Assembly (NCBI GenBank): GCA_020630095.1
Contig: JAHDCD010000006.1
Coordinates: forward strand, 62,001-126,000
Length of the DNA stretch: 64,000 bases
Origin: Rickettsiales bacterium
GTDB lineage: Bacteria; Pseudomonadota; Alphaproteobacteria; Rickettsiales; UBA8987
Direction of reading: 5' to 3'
The notes beneath the pieces were generated by a model, which was not told where the DNA came from, did no database searches, and worked only from the letters and a program-made list of their open reading frames with translations. How positions within the stretch are numbered: the stretch's first letter is position 1; each line of letters starts with the position of its first letter. Of this stretch, positions 57,319-64,000 are shown piece after piece. The position numbers and the translations under genes are program-made.

Positions 57319-57933
57319 ATGTATTCGTATATTTCAGGGGAAGTTGTAAGCATTCGCGATGATAGCTGCATTCTAGATGTTAACGGCATCGGCTATAAAA
57401 TTTTCTGCTCTGCGGCAACCTTATCTCAAGTAAATATCGGTCAACGCGCAAAACTATTAACCCACACCCATGTGCGTGAAGACGCACTAGATTTATTTGG
57501 CTTCTTAACTGAACTAGAACAAGAATGGTTCTACCACTTAACGGACATTAAAGGCGTAGGTAACAAAGTAGCCCAAGCTATTCAAACAAGCCTAAGCCCA
57601 AACGAAATTTACAACGCGGTACTCGCTCAAGATAAAACCGCATTTAAACCTATTACCGGCATTGGTCCTAAATTAGCAGACAGAATATTATCTGAATTAA
57701 AAAATAATAAAAAAATCGGAGCAGATATTACCCTACCCGCAAATAGTGGCGATAATATCTTTAGCGCCAGCCCTGATAATAAAATATTTAACGACGCTAA
57801 AACCGCACTCTCTAACCTTGGCTATTCTCAAGGCGATGTGATGCAAACTTTACAGAAAATAATGGCTGATAACGACAATATTTCCCTTGAGGAACTTATC
57901 AAATCTGGTCTTATGGAGCTTAGTAGAAGCTAA
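57319..57933 (+). CDS. ruvA: Holliday junction branch migration protein RuvA
   Basis: 204 residues. Domain I is an OB fold (MYSYISGEVVSIRDDSCILD). Domain II has two helix-hairpin-helix motifs (LTDIKGVGNKVAQAI and ITGIGPKLADRILSEL). Domain III (DAKTALSNLGYSQGDV) contacts RuvB. GAGGTG precedes the ATG. ruvC, commonly the upstream neighbour, is absent. Followed by ruvB with a palindromic repeat inserted between the two genes. Confidence 0.95.
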   Translation: MYSYISGEVVSIRDDSCILDVNGIGYKIFCSAATLSQVNIGQRAKLLTHTHVREDALDLFGFLTELEQEWFYHLTDIKGVGNKVAQAIQTSLSPNEIYNAVLAQDKTAFKPITGIGPKLADRILSELKNNKKIGADITLPANSGDNIFSASPDNKIFNDAKTALSNLGYSQGDVMQTLQKIMADNDNISLEELIKSGLMELSRS

Positions 57934-57942
57934 CTATTTCAT

Positions 57943-58041
57943 CGTCATCGCGAGGAGCATAGCGACGTGACGATCCAGTGATCTTAACTAATTGATAGAT
58001 TTCTGGATTGCCACGCTTCCCTGCGTTCGCTCGCAATGACG
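57943..58041. repeat. Interspersed palindromic repeat, copy 3, between ruvA and ruvB
   Basis: 99 bp from CGTCATCGCGAGGAGC to CTCGCAATGACG. Middle segments GATCCAGTGAT and GATTTCTGGATTGCC pair with each other. Very similar to the copy at 63699. The ATG within its final CGCAATGACG is the only in-frame ATG for ruvB. Confidence 0.85.
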
Positions 58042-59055
58042 GCAAATATAACATCATTAAATGAACATCTTGAGGATAAGCCTCAGGTTACGCTGCGTCC
58101 GCAAACATTAGAAACTTTTGTTGGTCAAAAAGGTGCAAAGTCTAACCTATCCATTTTTATTGAATCGGCAAAAAAACGTAGCGCCGCAATAGACCATATT
58201 TTATTCTACGGCCCCCCTGGTTTAGGTAAAACAACGCTTGCAAATATTATCGCTAACGAGCTTGGCGTAAACTTCCGCGCAACCGCTGGCCCTATATTAA
58301 CAAAGGCTGGCGACCTTGCCGCCATACTTTCAGGCCTGCAAGAAAATGACGTTTTATTTATCGATGAAATCCATCGCCTAAACACCAATGTTGAAGAGAT
58401 ATTATATTCCGCAATGGAAGACTTTAAACTAGATATAATAATCGGCGAAGGCCCCGCCGCACGCACAGTACGCATAGACTTACCAAAATTTACCTTAGTT
58501 GGCGCAACAACTCGCATCGGCTTATTATCAAACCCATTACGCGACCGCTTCGGAATACCTATCCGCCTAAAATTCTACGAGCATGATGAACTATGCGAAG
58601 TAATAATTGGTGGCGCAGAAAAAATTGGCGCTAAAATCTCTGAAGATGGCGCACTAGAAATCGCTAAACGCTCGCGCGGTACTCCTCGTATTGCATTACG
58701 TTTACTGCGCCGTGTAAATGATTTCGCCATTGTGCACGAACGCCCATCTATCGACAAGCATATTTCAGACCTTGCCCTAAATGCACTAGAAGTTGATGCA
58801 CTTGGGCTTGATACCGCCGACCATAGATATTTAAAATATATCATCGAAAACTACTCTGGTGGCCCAGTTGGTATTGATACAATATCTGCTGGTATATCTG
58901 AGCAGCGCGATACCATTGAAGAAACTATCGAACCTTATTTAATGCAACTTGGCTTCATTCAACGTACCCCACGTGGTAGAGCCGTTGCCGAAGGCGCATA
59001 TAAGCATCTAGGCCTAGAATATTTCACCAAACCAAATCAAGCTAATCCAGTTTAA
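58036..59055 (+). CDS. ruvB: Holliday junction DNA helicase RuvB
   Basis: 339 residues. An AAA+ motor with Walker [10 protein letters not shown] (K65), Walker [10 protein letters not shown] near 110, sensor 1 [20 protein letters not shown], and a C-terminal winged helix ([20 protein letters not shown]). The N-terminus [20 protein letters not shown] reaches the conserved [11 protein letters not shown] at the expected distance. No other in-frame ATG, GTG or TTG lies between the start and that motif, so translation apparently begins at the ATG in the end of the palindromic repeat, without a visible Shine-Dalgarno. Confidence 0.95.
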   Translation: MTANITSLNEHLEDKPQVTLRPQTLETFVGQKGAKSNLSIFIESAKKRSAAIDHILFYGPPGLGKTTLANIIANELGVNFRATAGPILTKAGDLAAILSGLQENDVLFIDEIHRLNTNVEEILYSAMEDFKLDIIIGEGPAARTVRIDLPKFTLVGATTRIGLLSNPLRDRFGIPIRLKFYEHDELCEVIIGGAEKIGAKISEDGALEIAKRSRGTPRIALRLLRRVNDFAIVHERPSIDKHISDLALNALEVDALGLDTADHRYLKYIIENYSGGPVGIDTISAGISEQRDTIEETIEPYLMQLGFIQRTPRGRAVAEGAYKHLGLEYFTKPNQANPV

Positions 59056-59093
59056 AAAATTATTATACTGTAATACAACACCATTTCTCACTG

Positions 59094-59147
59094 TATACAA
59101 GTATTCTTATTTATACTTATATAAGTATAAATAAGAATACCTGTATA
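59094..59147. repeat. Very long palindrome downstream of ruvB
   Basis: The core 59101-59140 is a 40-bp perfect palindrome: GTATTCTTATTTATACTTAT followed by its exact reverse complement. TATACA and TGTATA extend it on both sides after a single A/C mismatch. No loop is present, so the DNA could form a cruciform and the RNA a 26-bp hairpin. It begins 38 nt after the ruvB stop. Confidence 0.85.
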
Positions 59148-59242
59148 GTAAATTCTAATTTACTAGCAACAAAAGCTTGAGTTTTTGTTGCGCCGCGAAG
59201 CGAGTGTATCTAAATTGCATCGTGCATAAGATGCAATTTAGA
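59146..59242. repeat. Three further inverted repeats adjoining the long palindrome
   Basis: TAGTAAATT/AATTTACTA (59146-59154, 59157-59165); GCAACAAAA/TTTTGTTGC (59166-59174, 59183-59191); then a GC-rich 17-nt spacer CGCGAAGCGAG-type segment; then TCTAAATTGCATC/GATGCAATTTAGA (59209-59221, 59230-59242). All stems are perfect. Together with the long palindrome, four stems cover about 150 nt almost without gaps. No open frame is present. Possible structured RNA, compound mobile repeat or terminator array. Confidence 0.7.
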
Positions 59243-59330
59243 AAAAACTATACTTATATACTAAAATACACACCTTCATTTACAACATTTACCCCTTGAT
59301 ATTCATCATGTTTTCTCTATCTATTTATGC

Positions 59331-59669
59331 ATGCCAAAAGTTATATTTGAAAACACGAAAGGTGAAGTAGTAAAGGAAATCGATGCTCCTAATGGTATCT
59401 CATTACTTGAAGTTGCACATAAGAATGAAGTTAGTCTTGAAGGAGCATGCGAAGGTTCGCTTGCTTGCTCTACTTGCCATGTAATTTTAAAGGATGAACA
59501 AGTGTTCAACAACCTTCCTGAACCAACTGAAGACGAGGAAGATATGCTAGACCTAGCATTCGGCTTAAGGCATACTTCGCGCCTTGGTTGCCAAATTATG
59601 ATGAATGACGAGCTAGATGGCTTAACTGTTATCCTACCCGATGGCACTCGCAACATGGACGTATCTTAG
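59331..59669 (+). CDS. fdx: [2Fe-2S] ferredoxin (ISC type)
   Basis: 112-residue adrenodoxin-type ferredoxin supplying electrons for Fe-S cluster assembly. Cluster ligands C40, C46 and C49 in [14 protein letters not shown] and C87 in [20 protein letters not shown] is the conserved acidic interaction helix. The rest of the isc operon is not adjacent; hscA is 43 kb away. Preceded by the inverted-repeat cluster and an AT-rich gap. Confidence 0.95.
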   Translation: MPKVIFENTKGEVVKEIDAPNGISLLEVAHKNEVSLEGACEGSLACSTCHVILKDEQVFNNLPEPTEDEEDMLDLAFGLRHTSRLGCQIMMNDELDGLTVILPDGTRNMDVS

Positions 59670-59687
59670 TTCTAAAAAACACAAAAA

Positions 59688-60980
59688 ATGAAAACATTAT
59701 TCAAAGTTATTATCGTACTAGCGCTAATTTTATTTGCCGCTTACACATTTGTTTGGTTCGACATTGCCAGCAAAACAAAGCAGCAAATGCGCGATGTATC
59801 TGAATTCAAAAACCTAGACAAAGTAGTAGGTGACCTAGACGGCATAAACCCTGCTATGTTTGGTATGGCTAAAAACTTCATCAACTTCGACCTTGGTGAT
59901 ATGAAAGTAACCGGCTACCCGCTTGCCTTTAACTTTGAAGTTGATGGCTTTAAAGTTACTCCCGCAGCAACGGCTTTACTTGCCGCAGCATCTTTTGTTC
60001 CACCTGAATTAGGCGGTGTAATTAACGATATTAAGGTTGAATACCCACGCTCTGTTACCAGCTACGGAATATTTAATAGAAACGCAACCAGCTACACGGA
60101 TGGCACTGTAAACATTCTAGGGCTTGAATTTAACAGCTCTGAACCGACTAAAATTGAATCTAAGGGCTGTAGCGGCTTTATCGATTTAGTTAAACAACAT
60201 TACTTTGACGTTAAGCAGGACGATTGCATGAAAGAACAAGGTATCAGCGGTTTTGAATATGCTTCACGCGGTTCTTCAACATCTTACGGCGGTAATAATT
60301 ACTTCACTACTGAGAAAACTGATATCAACGTTGACGGCCTATTCTCAAGCAATGAAGTTGAAGTTCAATATTCAGTTGAAAACTACAAAATATATAGTGA
60401 ATTATTCTCTGATATTTTAGCACTTATAAACACAGTTGAAGGTTTACCAATGCTTGCCCAACAAGGCGAAAAAGCACCTGATGAAGTTAAAAATATTTTA
60501 AACCTTCTTGCAAAAACAACGGACAACTCAACACGCGGAACAGATATTATCTTTGATGTTGATTTAGAGTTCAACGAACCTCTAGATTTAGATTCAAAAC
60601 GCGAGCCTAAGCTTCAAGAGTTTGAAATTGAAAGCATTAGATTTGCGAATTCAAAATATTCTATCAATCTACAAGGTGAAGCCGAAGTTAGGCAAGAAGC
60701 CTTCAACTTTAAACTTGAAATTGAGAATATTGATAGCGTATTTAAAGCAGTTGAGTCGGTTAAAGATTACTACGTTTCTATATCTCAAAAAATGGGTAAA
60801 AATATCGATGAAGACCTAGCAAAATACGAATTTGTAAAAAATACAATTATTCCAACTATTCGTAGCTTAGCTAAAAGAGAAGGCGATAAATACATATATA
60901 ACATCTCTAAGGCACCTAATGAAGATATGCCTAAGATCAACGATTTATCATTCGATAAATTCTTTGAGGCTGCTCAATAA
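59688..60980 (+). CDS. DUF2125-like membrane-anchored periplasmic protein, paralogue 1
   Basis: 430 residues. One N-terminal membrane anchor (about 5-25, FKVIIVLALILFAAYTFVWF), then a large beta-rich periplasmic part with the signature DLGDMKVTGYPLAFNFEVDG, close to the VxGFPFxFRV strand of DUF2125 proteins. Two cysteines (GCSGFI, DDCMKE) may bond. It lies 18 nt after fdx and overlaps the next paralogue's start by one base (TAATG). Function of the family is unknown. Confidence 0.65.
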   Translation: MKTLFKVIIVLALILFAAYTFVWFDIASKTKQQMRDVSEFKNLDKVVGDLDGINPAMFGMAKNFINFDLGDMKVTGYPLAFNFEVDGFKVTPAATALLAAASFVPPELGGVINDIKVEYPRSVTSYGIFNRNATSYTDGTVNILGLEFNSSEPTKIESKGCSGFIDLVKQHYFDVKQDDCMKEQGISGFEYASRGSSTSYGGNNYFTTEKTDINVDGLFSSNEVEVQYSVENYKIYSELFSDILALINTVEGLPMLAQQGEKAPDEVKNILNLLAKTTDNSTRGTDIIFDVDLEFNEPLDLDSKREPKLQEFEIESIRFANSKYSINLQGEAEVRQEAFNFKLEIENIDSVFKAVESVKDYYVSISQKMGKNIDEDLAKYEFVKNTIIPTIRSLAKREGDKYIYNISKAPNEDMPKINDLSFDKFFEAAQ

Positions 60981-62248
60981 TGAAGAAGATAATCGGAATA
61001 TCACTATCTGTTATAGTTGGCTTAATACTAACTATTTACAGCGTATTCTGGTTTTATCAGGCATCATCAATTGAAAAATCATTAAAAACCTTCCTTCTAT
61101 ACGGCAATCAAACCTTTGAAGAAAAGGGCTTTAATATTTCTGTAAAAGATGCCCGCGTAACGGGCTTTTTCTCACTTGGCTTCCGCATTAAATTTAAAGA
61201 TTTCCGCTTAGACTTAGAAGAAAAAGTAAAGCCTGCAAGCCTTGTATTACAAGATGACGACAACGCCGTTAGAGTAGAAAAACTAAACTTTTACCTACCA
61301 ATTTTTGCTAATGTAATCGAGCTTAATTTCCCGTCTGAAGTAAAGTATTTCGGCAACATTACCAGCTTCTTCGATGAAGATAATACTCTACGCATCGGCT
61401 TAAACGATTCCGCCTTTGTAAACTTCTTAAAGGGCTGTAATCTATCATGTATATTCTCACCAGATGAACTAAAGCGTTTTGACCTTATAACCTTTGCTCA
61501 TAACGGTTACTTAAATAAATCGCTAGACGGCATGGACCTATCAAAGTCTGACCAAGGCTTCCTAGAAGTTAAGAATAAGAAAACCATTCGCGGCCAACAA
61601 GTATCTATTGAAATGAAGGGTTCAGGTAATGAATTCTTTGAAGAATATTATATTAACCTTCGCTCTCAGGTTAATGAAGCATTTAGAAATGATGAGCAAA
61701 ATAAAAACGCACTTTTAAAGTTAGTAAATTATTTCGATCAAAATAATGATGCTACAAAATCTACTGAATATAGCGTTTCACTAACCTATGAAGGCCCAGT
61801 TAAAGTTGAAAGTTTTGCTAACGGCAGAGCGGACATTATCTTCAATATCGACAAGCTAACCTTCCAGAACTATCTGTTCTCTATCAACCTTCAAGCAGAT
61901 TTCGAAGTGTCGGATACTAATCCCATGCCAAACTCTGAAGGCTTTATTGCCATAGATAATGTAGCCAACTTTGGCACTTACGTTAGCGGTATATATAATA
62001 TCCTTACCGAGATGGATTTAGAGCGCTTCTTTAAATCTAATAAGTTAAACGCACCAAAACTTGACCTAGCAAAAATATATCAAGACGATGTAGATGACTT
62101 CATCGAATACGCACAAAAGCTTTCATTTAATGATGAGCAAAGCGCAAACTTAAACCTTGATTACTCAATTCAAGATGGCAGAGTTCGCATAGGCGATTTC
62201 TCGTTAGGCGAAGCTATCAGCCTATACTTAAACTACTTCGGTAACTAG
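60980..62248 (+). CDS. DUF2125-like membrane-anchored periplasmic protein, paralogue 2
   Basis: 422 residues with an N-terminal anchor (about 3-28, [20 protein letters not shown]), then [20 protein letters not shown], matching the conserved DUF2125-type strand pair. A Cys pair (GCNLSC) lies near residue 155. Similar in size and layout to the preceding gene and coupled to it by a one-base overlap. argH begins 10 nt after its stop, so fdx, the two paralogues and argH may form one operon. Confidence 0.62.
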   Translation: MKKIIGISLSVIVGLILTIYSVFWFYQASSIEKSLKTFLLYGNQTFEEKGFNISVKDARVTGFFSLGFRIKFKDFRLDLEEKVKPASLVLQDDDNAVRVEKLNFYLPIFANVIELNFPSEVKYFGNITSFFDEDNTLRIGLNDSAFVNFLKGCNLSCIFSPDELKRFDLITFAHNGYLNKSLDGMDLSKSDQGFLEVKNKKTIRGQQVSIEMKGSGNEFFEEYYINLRSQVNEAFRNDEQNKNALLKLVNYFDQNNDATKSTEYSVSLTYEGPVKVESFANGRADIIFNIDKLTFQNYLFSINLQADFEVSDTNPMPNSEGFIAIDNVANFGTYVSGIYNILTEMDLERFFKSNKLNAPKLDLAKIYQDDVDDFIEYAQKLSFNDEQSANLNLDYSIQDGRVRIGDFSLGEAISLYLNYFGN

Positions 62249-62258
62249 AAAATTCAAA

Positions 62259-63608
62259 ATGTCTAAAAATTCAAATAAAATGTGGGGCGGACACTTCTCA
62301 TCTGCACCGGATGAAATAATGCAAGCCATAAACGCTTCAATTTCATTCGATAAACGCCTATACGCTCAAGATATCCAAGGCTCTATTGCGCATGCTAAAA
62401 TGCTAGCAAAACAAGATATCCTAACCGATGCTGAAGCAAAAGAAATCATTCAAGGCCTAACTGAAATTAAAGCCGAAATTGAAGCAGGGGATTTCAATTT
62501 CTCTGCCGAGCTTGAAGATATCCACATGAATATTGAATCTCGCTTGCGTAAGAAAATCGGCAATGTTTCAGGTAAACTTCACACCGCGCGCTCTCGTAAC
62601 GACCAAGTAGCACTGGACCTTAAACTTTGGTGTCGTGATGAAATAGATAAAATTACGGAACTTCTTGAAACTTACATCTCTTCATTAACTACAAAAGCAA
62701 CGCAAAATGAAGAAACAATCATCTCTGGCTATACGCATTTACAAACCGCACAGCCCGTAACCTTTGCACATCACTTACGCGCCTATATTGAAATGGCTAA
62801 ACGCGATGTTTCACGCCTTAACGATTGTCGTAAACGCTTGAATGAATGCCCTTTAGGAGCCGCCGCTCTTGCTGGAACATCATTCCCGATTGATAGAGAT
62901 TTCACGGCAAAAGAACTTGGCTTTGATAAGCCAACTGCCAACTCGCTAGATTCCGTATCTGACCGAGATTTCGCTATCGAACTAATGAGTGTAATATCAT
63001 TAACCGCCCTGCACCTTTCACGTTTCGCAGAAGAAATAGTTATCTGGTGCTCATATGGTTATAAGTTCATCAAATTATCGGATAAATTCACCACCGGCTC
63101 ATCTATTATGCCTCAAAAGCGTAACCCAGATGCCGCCGAATTAGTACGCGCAAAAACCGCCCGCATATTCGCAAACGAGCAAACTTTAAAAGTTGCTATG
63201 AAAGGCTTAACCTTAGCATATTCAAAAGATATGCAAGAAGATAAAGAGCCCGTTTTCGACTCAGTAGATTCAATAACACTTTGTCTAAAAGCAATGATTG
63301 GCATGGTTGACGATATGATCGTTAATACCGAGAATATGCTTCATCATGCAAAGCAAGGCTATTCTACCGCAACAGATATTGCCGATTATTTAGTGCGTGA
63401 ACTTAATATTCCATTCCGCGATTCACATCATATTACTGGTAGAATTGTTGTTCTTGCTGAAGAGAAGAATTGCTACTTAAATGAACTTTCAATACAAGAG
63501 TTACAATCCGTTGAACCAAAAATTAAAGAGAATATCTTTGATATCCTAAGCGTTGAATCTTCGGTTAAGTCCCGCACTTCATTCGGCGGCGCTAACGGAA
63601 GTAACTAA
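62259..63608 (+). CDS. argH: Argininosuccinate lyase
   Basis: Last enzyme of arginine biosynthesis, splitting argininosuccinate into arginine and fumarate. 449 residues: N-terminal [37 protein letters not shown]-equivalent region [17 protein letters not shown], and the superfamily signature [16 protein letters not shown] near 280. Slightly shorter than average. No other arg gene is in the window. The gene implies at least the end of the arginine pathway or urea-cycle-like salvage. Confidence 0.95.
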   Translation: MSKNSNKMWGGHFSSAPDEIMQAINASISFDKRLYAQDIQGSIAHAKMLAKQDILTDAEAKEIIQGLTEIKAEIEAGDFNFSAELEDIHMNIESRLRKKIGNVSGKLHTARSRNDQVALDLKLWCRDEIDKITELLETYISSLTTKATQNEETIISGYTHLQTAQPVTFAHHLRAYIEMAKRDVSRLNDCRKRLNECPLGAAALAGTSFPIDRDFTAKELGFDKPTANSLDSVSDRDFAIELMSVISLTALHLSRFAEEIVIWCSYGYKFIKLSDKFTTGSSIMPQKRNPDAAELVRAKTARIFANEQTLKVAMKGLTLAYSKDMQEDKEPVFDSVDSITLCLKAMIGMVDDMIVNTENMLHHAKQGYSTATDIADYLVRELNIPFRDSHHITGRIVVLAEEKNCYLNELSIQELQSVEPKIKENIFDILSVESSVKSRTSFGGANGSN

Positions 63609-63698
63609 AGCTCAAAACCTCTATCATTTAATATAGCTATGTCACTTAAAACCAATACACCTGCAAGTTATTTATTTAAAGTGGTGAAATTAAAAACT

Positions 63699-63799
63699 GT
63701 CATTGCGAGGAGCGTAAGCGACGTGGCAATCCAGTGATTTATTGGCTTGGAGAGATTTCTGGATTGCTTCGTCGTCGCAAGCTCCTCCTCGCAATGACG
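63699..63799. repeat. Interspersed palindromic repeat, copy 4 (GTCATTGCGAGGAG type)
   Basis: 101 bp from GTCATTGCGAGGAGCGTAAG to CTCGCAATGACG, with paired internal segments CAATCCAGTGAT and GATTTCTGGATTG. It is nearly the same element as the one at 57943. It ends directly at the stop codon (TTA on this strand, 63800-63802) of the next minus-strand gene. Confidence 0.85.
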
Positions 63800-64000
63800 T
63801 TACTTATTAAGCTTTAACAGCTCCTTTTCAATCTCTAACCTAAGCTTTTCTTGGGAATTATCATCCAAATCTTTAGGTATTTCAAACTGCTTACCCATCT
63901 CAAACTCTATTGTAGCAAATGGTTTTGGGATTAACATATTATCCCAACTATTTAATTCCCACGCACGCGATATAGTATAACCAAAGCATACAAGCTTCAT
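63800..64000 (-). CDS. DUF374 lysophospholipid-acyltransferase-like protein (partial)
   Basis: The C-terminal 66 residues of a gene running off the window edge. SRAWELNSWDNMLIPKPFAT matches the conserved SRAWRLxSWDRFxIPKPF segment of DUF374/LpxL-related acyltransferase-like proteins. After it comes a charged helical tail. The Met at the window edge is internal to the family alignment, so the real start is outside. Likely role in lipid A or outer-membrane lipid modification, from family knowledge only. Confidence 0.7.
   Translation of the reverse strand: MKLVCFGYTISRAWELNSWDNMLIPKPFATIEFEMGKQFEIPKDLDDNSQEKLRLEIEKELLKLNK

Noticed and set aside
59094-59242. The inverted-repeat cluster as a simple ruvB terminator
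   Set aside because: The first stem is AT-rich, loopless and not followed by a U tract, and four consecutive stems are more than a terminator needs; termination remains possible but does not explain the structure.

Overview
The window is an AT-rich, gene-dense bacterial chromosome segment, almost certainly alphaproteobacterial. Core genes of alphaproteobacterial type (coaD, rnd, ybeY, ligA, trxB, hscA, tpiA, sucC, gapA, tkt, pyrG, odhB, rimM, rpoD, ruvA, ruvB, fdx, argH) are scattered as single genes rather than in classical operons: sucC without sucD, odhB without sucA, tolR without tolQ, nrdA without nrdB. A DUF2610 protein (a family I associate mainly with Rickettsiales), palindromic GTCATTGCGAGGAG-type interspersed repeats, a compact HscA, and many lineage-specific proteins point to a Rickettsiales-like or related host-associated or deep-branching lineage. 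argH and glycolytic/pentose-phosphate genes mean it is not a strongly reduced Rickettsia. I saw no tRNA, rRNA, CRISPR array, transposase or prophage.

Layout. 1-4.6 kb: coaD (partial), an ArsR-type regulator, rnd-ybeY, nrdA with candidate NrdR boxes. 4.6-11.3 kb: small membrane protein, an unknown helical protein, an inositol-phosphatase-family enzyme, a capsule-export inner-membrane protein with a lipoprotein, ligA, trxB. 11.3-14.4 kb: surface proteins (a truncated DUF11 protein with a decayed relative, and an OmpA-like lipoprotein barrel). 14.5-24.6 kb: hscA, tpiA, a PpiD-like foldase, two paralogous pilin-like genes, a large unknown protein, a beta-barrel protein and sucC. 24.6-32.3 kb: an accessory block of unknown proteins, including two divergent PfkB/adenosine-kinase-like paralogues. 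32.3-46.2 kb: DUF2610, gapA, tkt, a second DUF11 protein with a LamG-like region, a PapD-like chaperone, secG-pyrG, tolR, odhB and a glutamine-synthetase-like protein. 46.2-64 kb: two tandem secreted microproteins, a barrel protein, rpmE, pepP, an ArsR regulator facing a small membrane protein across a perfect palindrome, rimM, rpoD, a 1217-residue PEP-carboxylase-like protein, ruvA, ruvB, fdx, two DUF2125-like paralogues, argH and a partial DUF374 acyltransferase.

Main new observation. Thirteen intergenic copies of TTAA-N7-TTAA, the consensus of the alphaproteobacterial cell-cycle regulator CtrA, lie upstream of genes here. Most precede lineage-specific proteins of unknown function, and also a lipoprotein, a barrel protein, DUF2610, the microproteins and rimM/rpoD. 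In five cases the box ends 23-25 nt before the chosen start codon and no clear Shine-Dalgarno is visible, suggesting transcripts that begin at or next to the start codon. Several of these genes encode eroded relatives of central metabolic enzymes (PEP carboxylase, glutamine synthetase, PfkB kinases). I infer a CtrA-controlled set of pseudoenzyme-like or effector-like proteins; this rests on reading by eye and has not been tested computationally.

Other points: palindromic repeats sit tightly against genes and one apparently provides the ruvB start codon; a cluster of four nearly contiguous inverted repeats, including a 40-bp perfect palindrome, lies between ruvB and fdx; and the two DUF11 proteins plus a decayed third copy stop at the same point in the domain.
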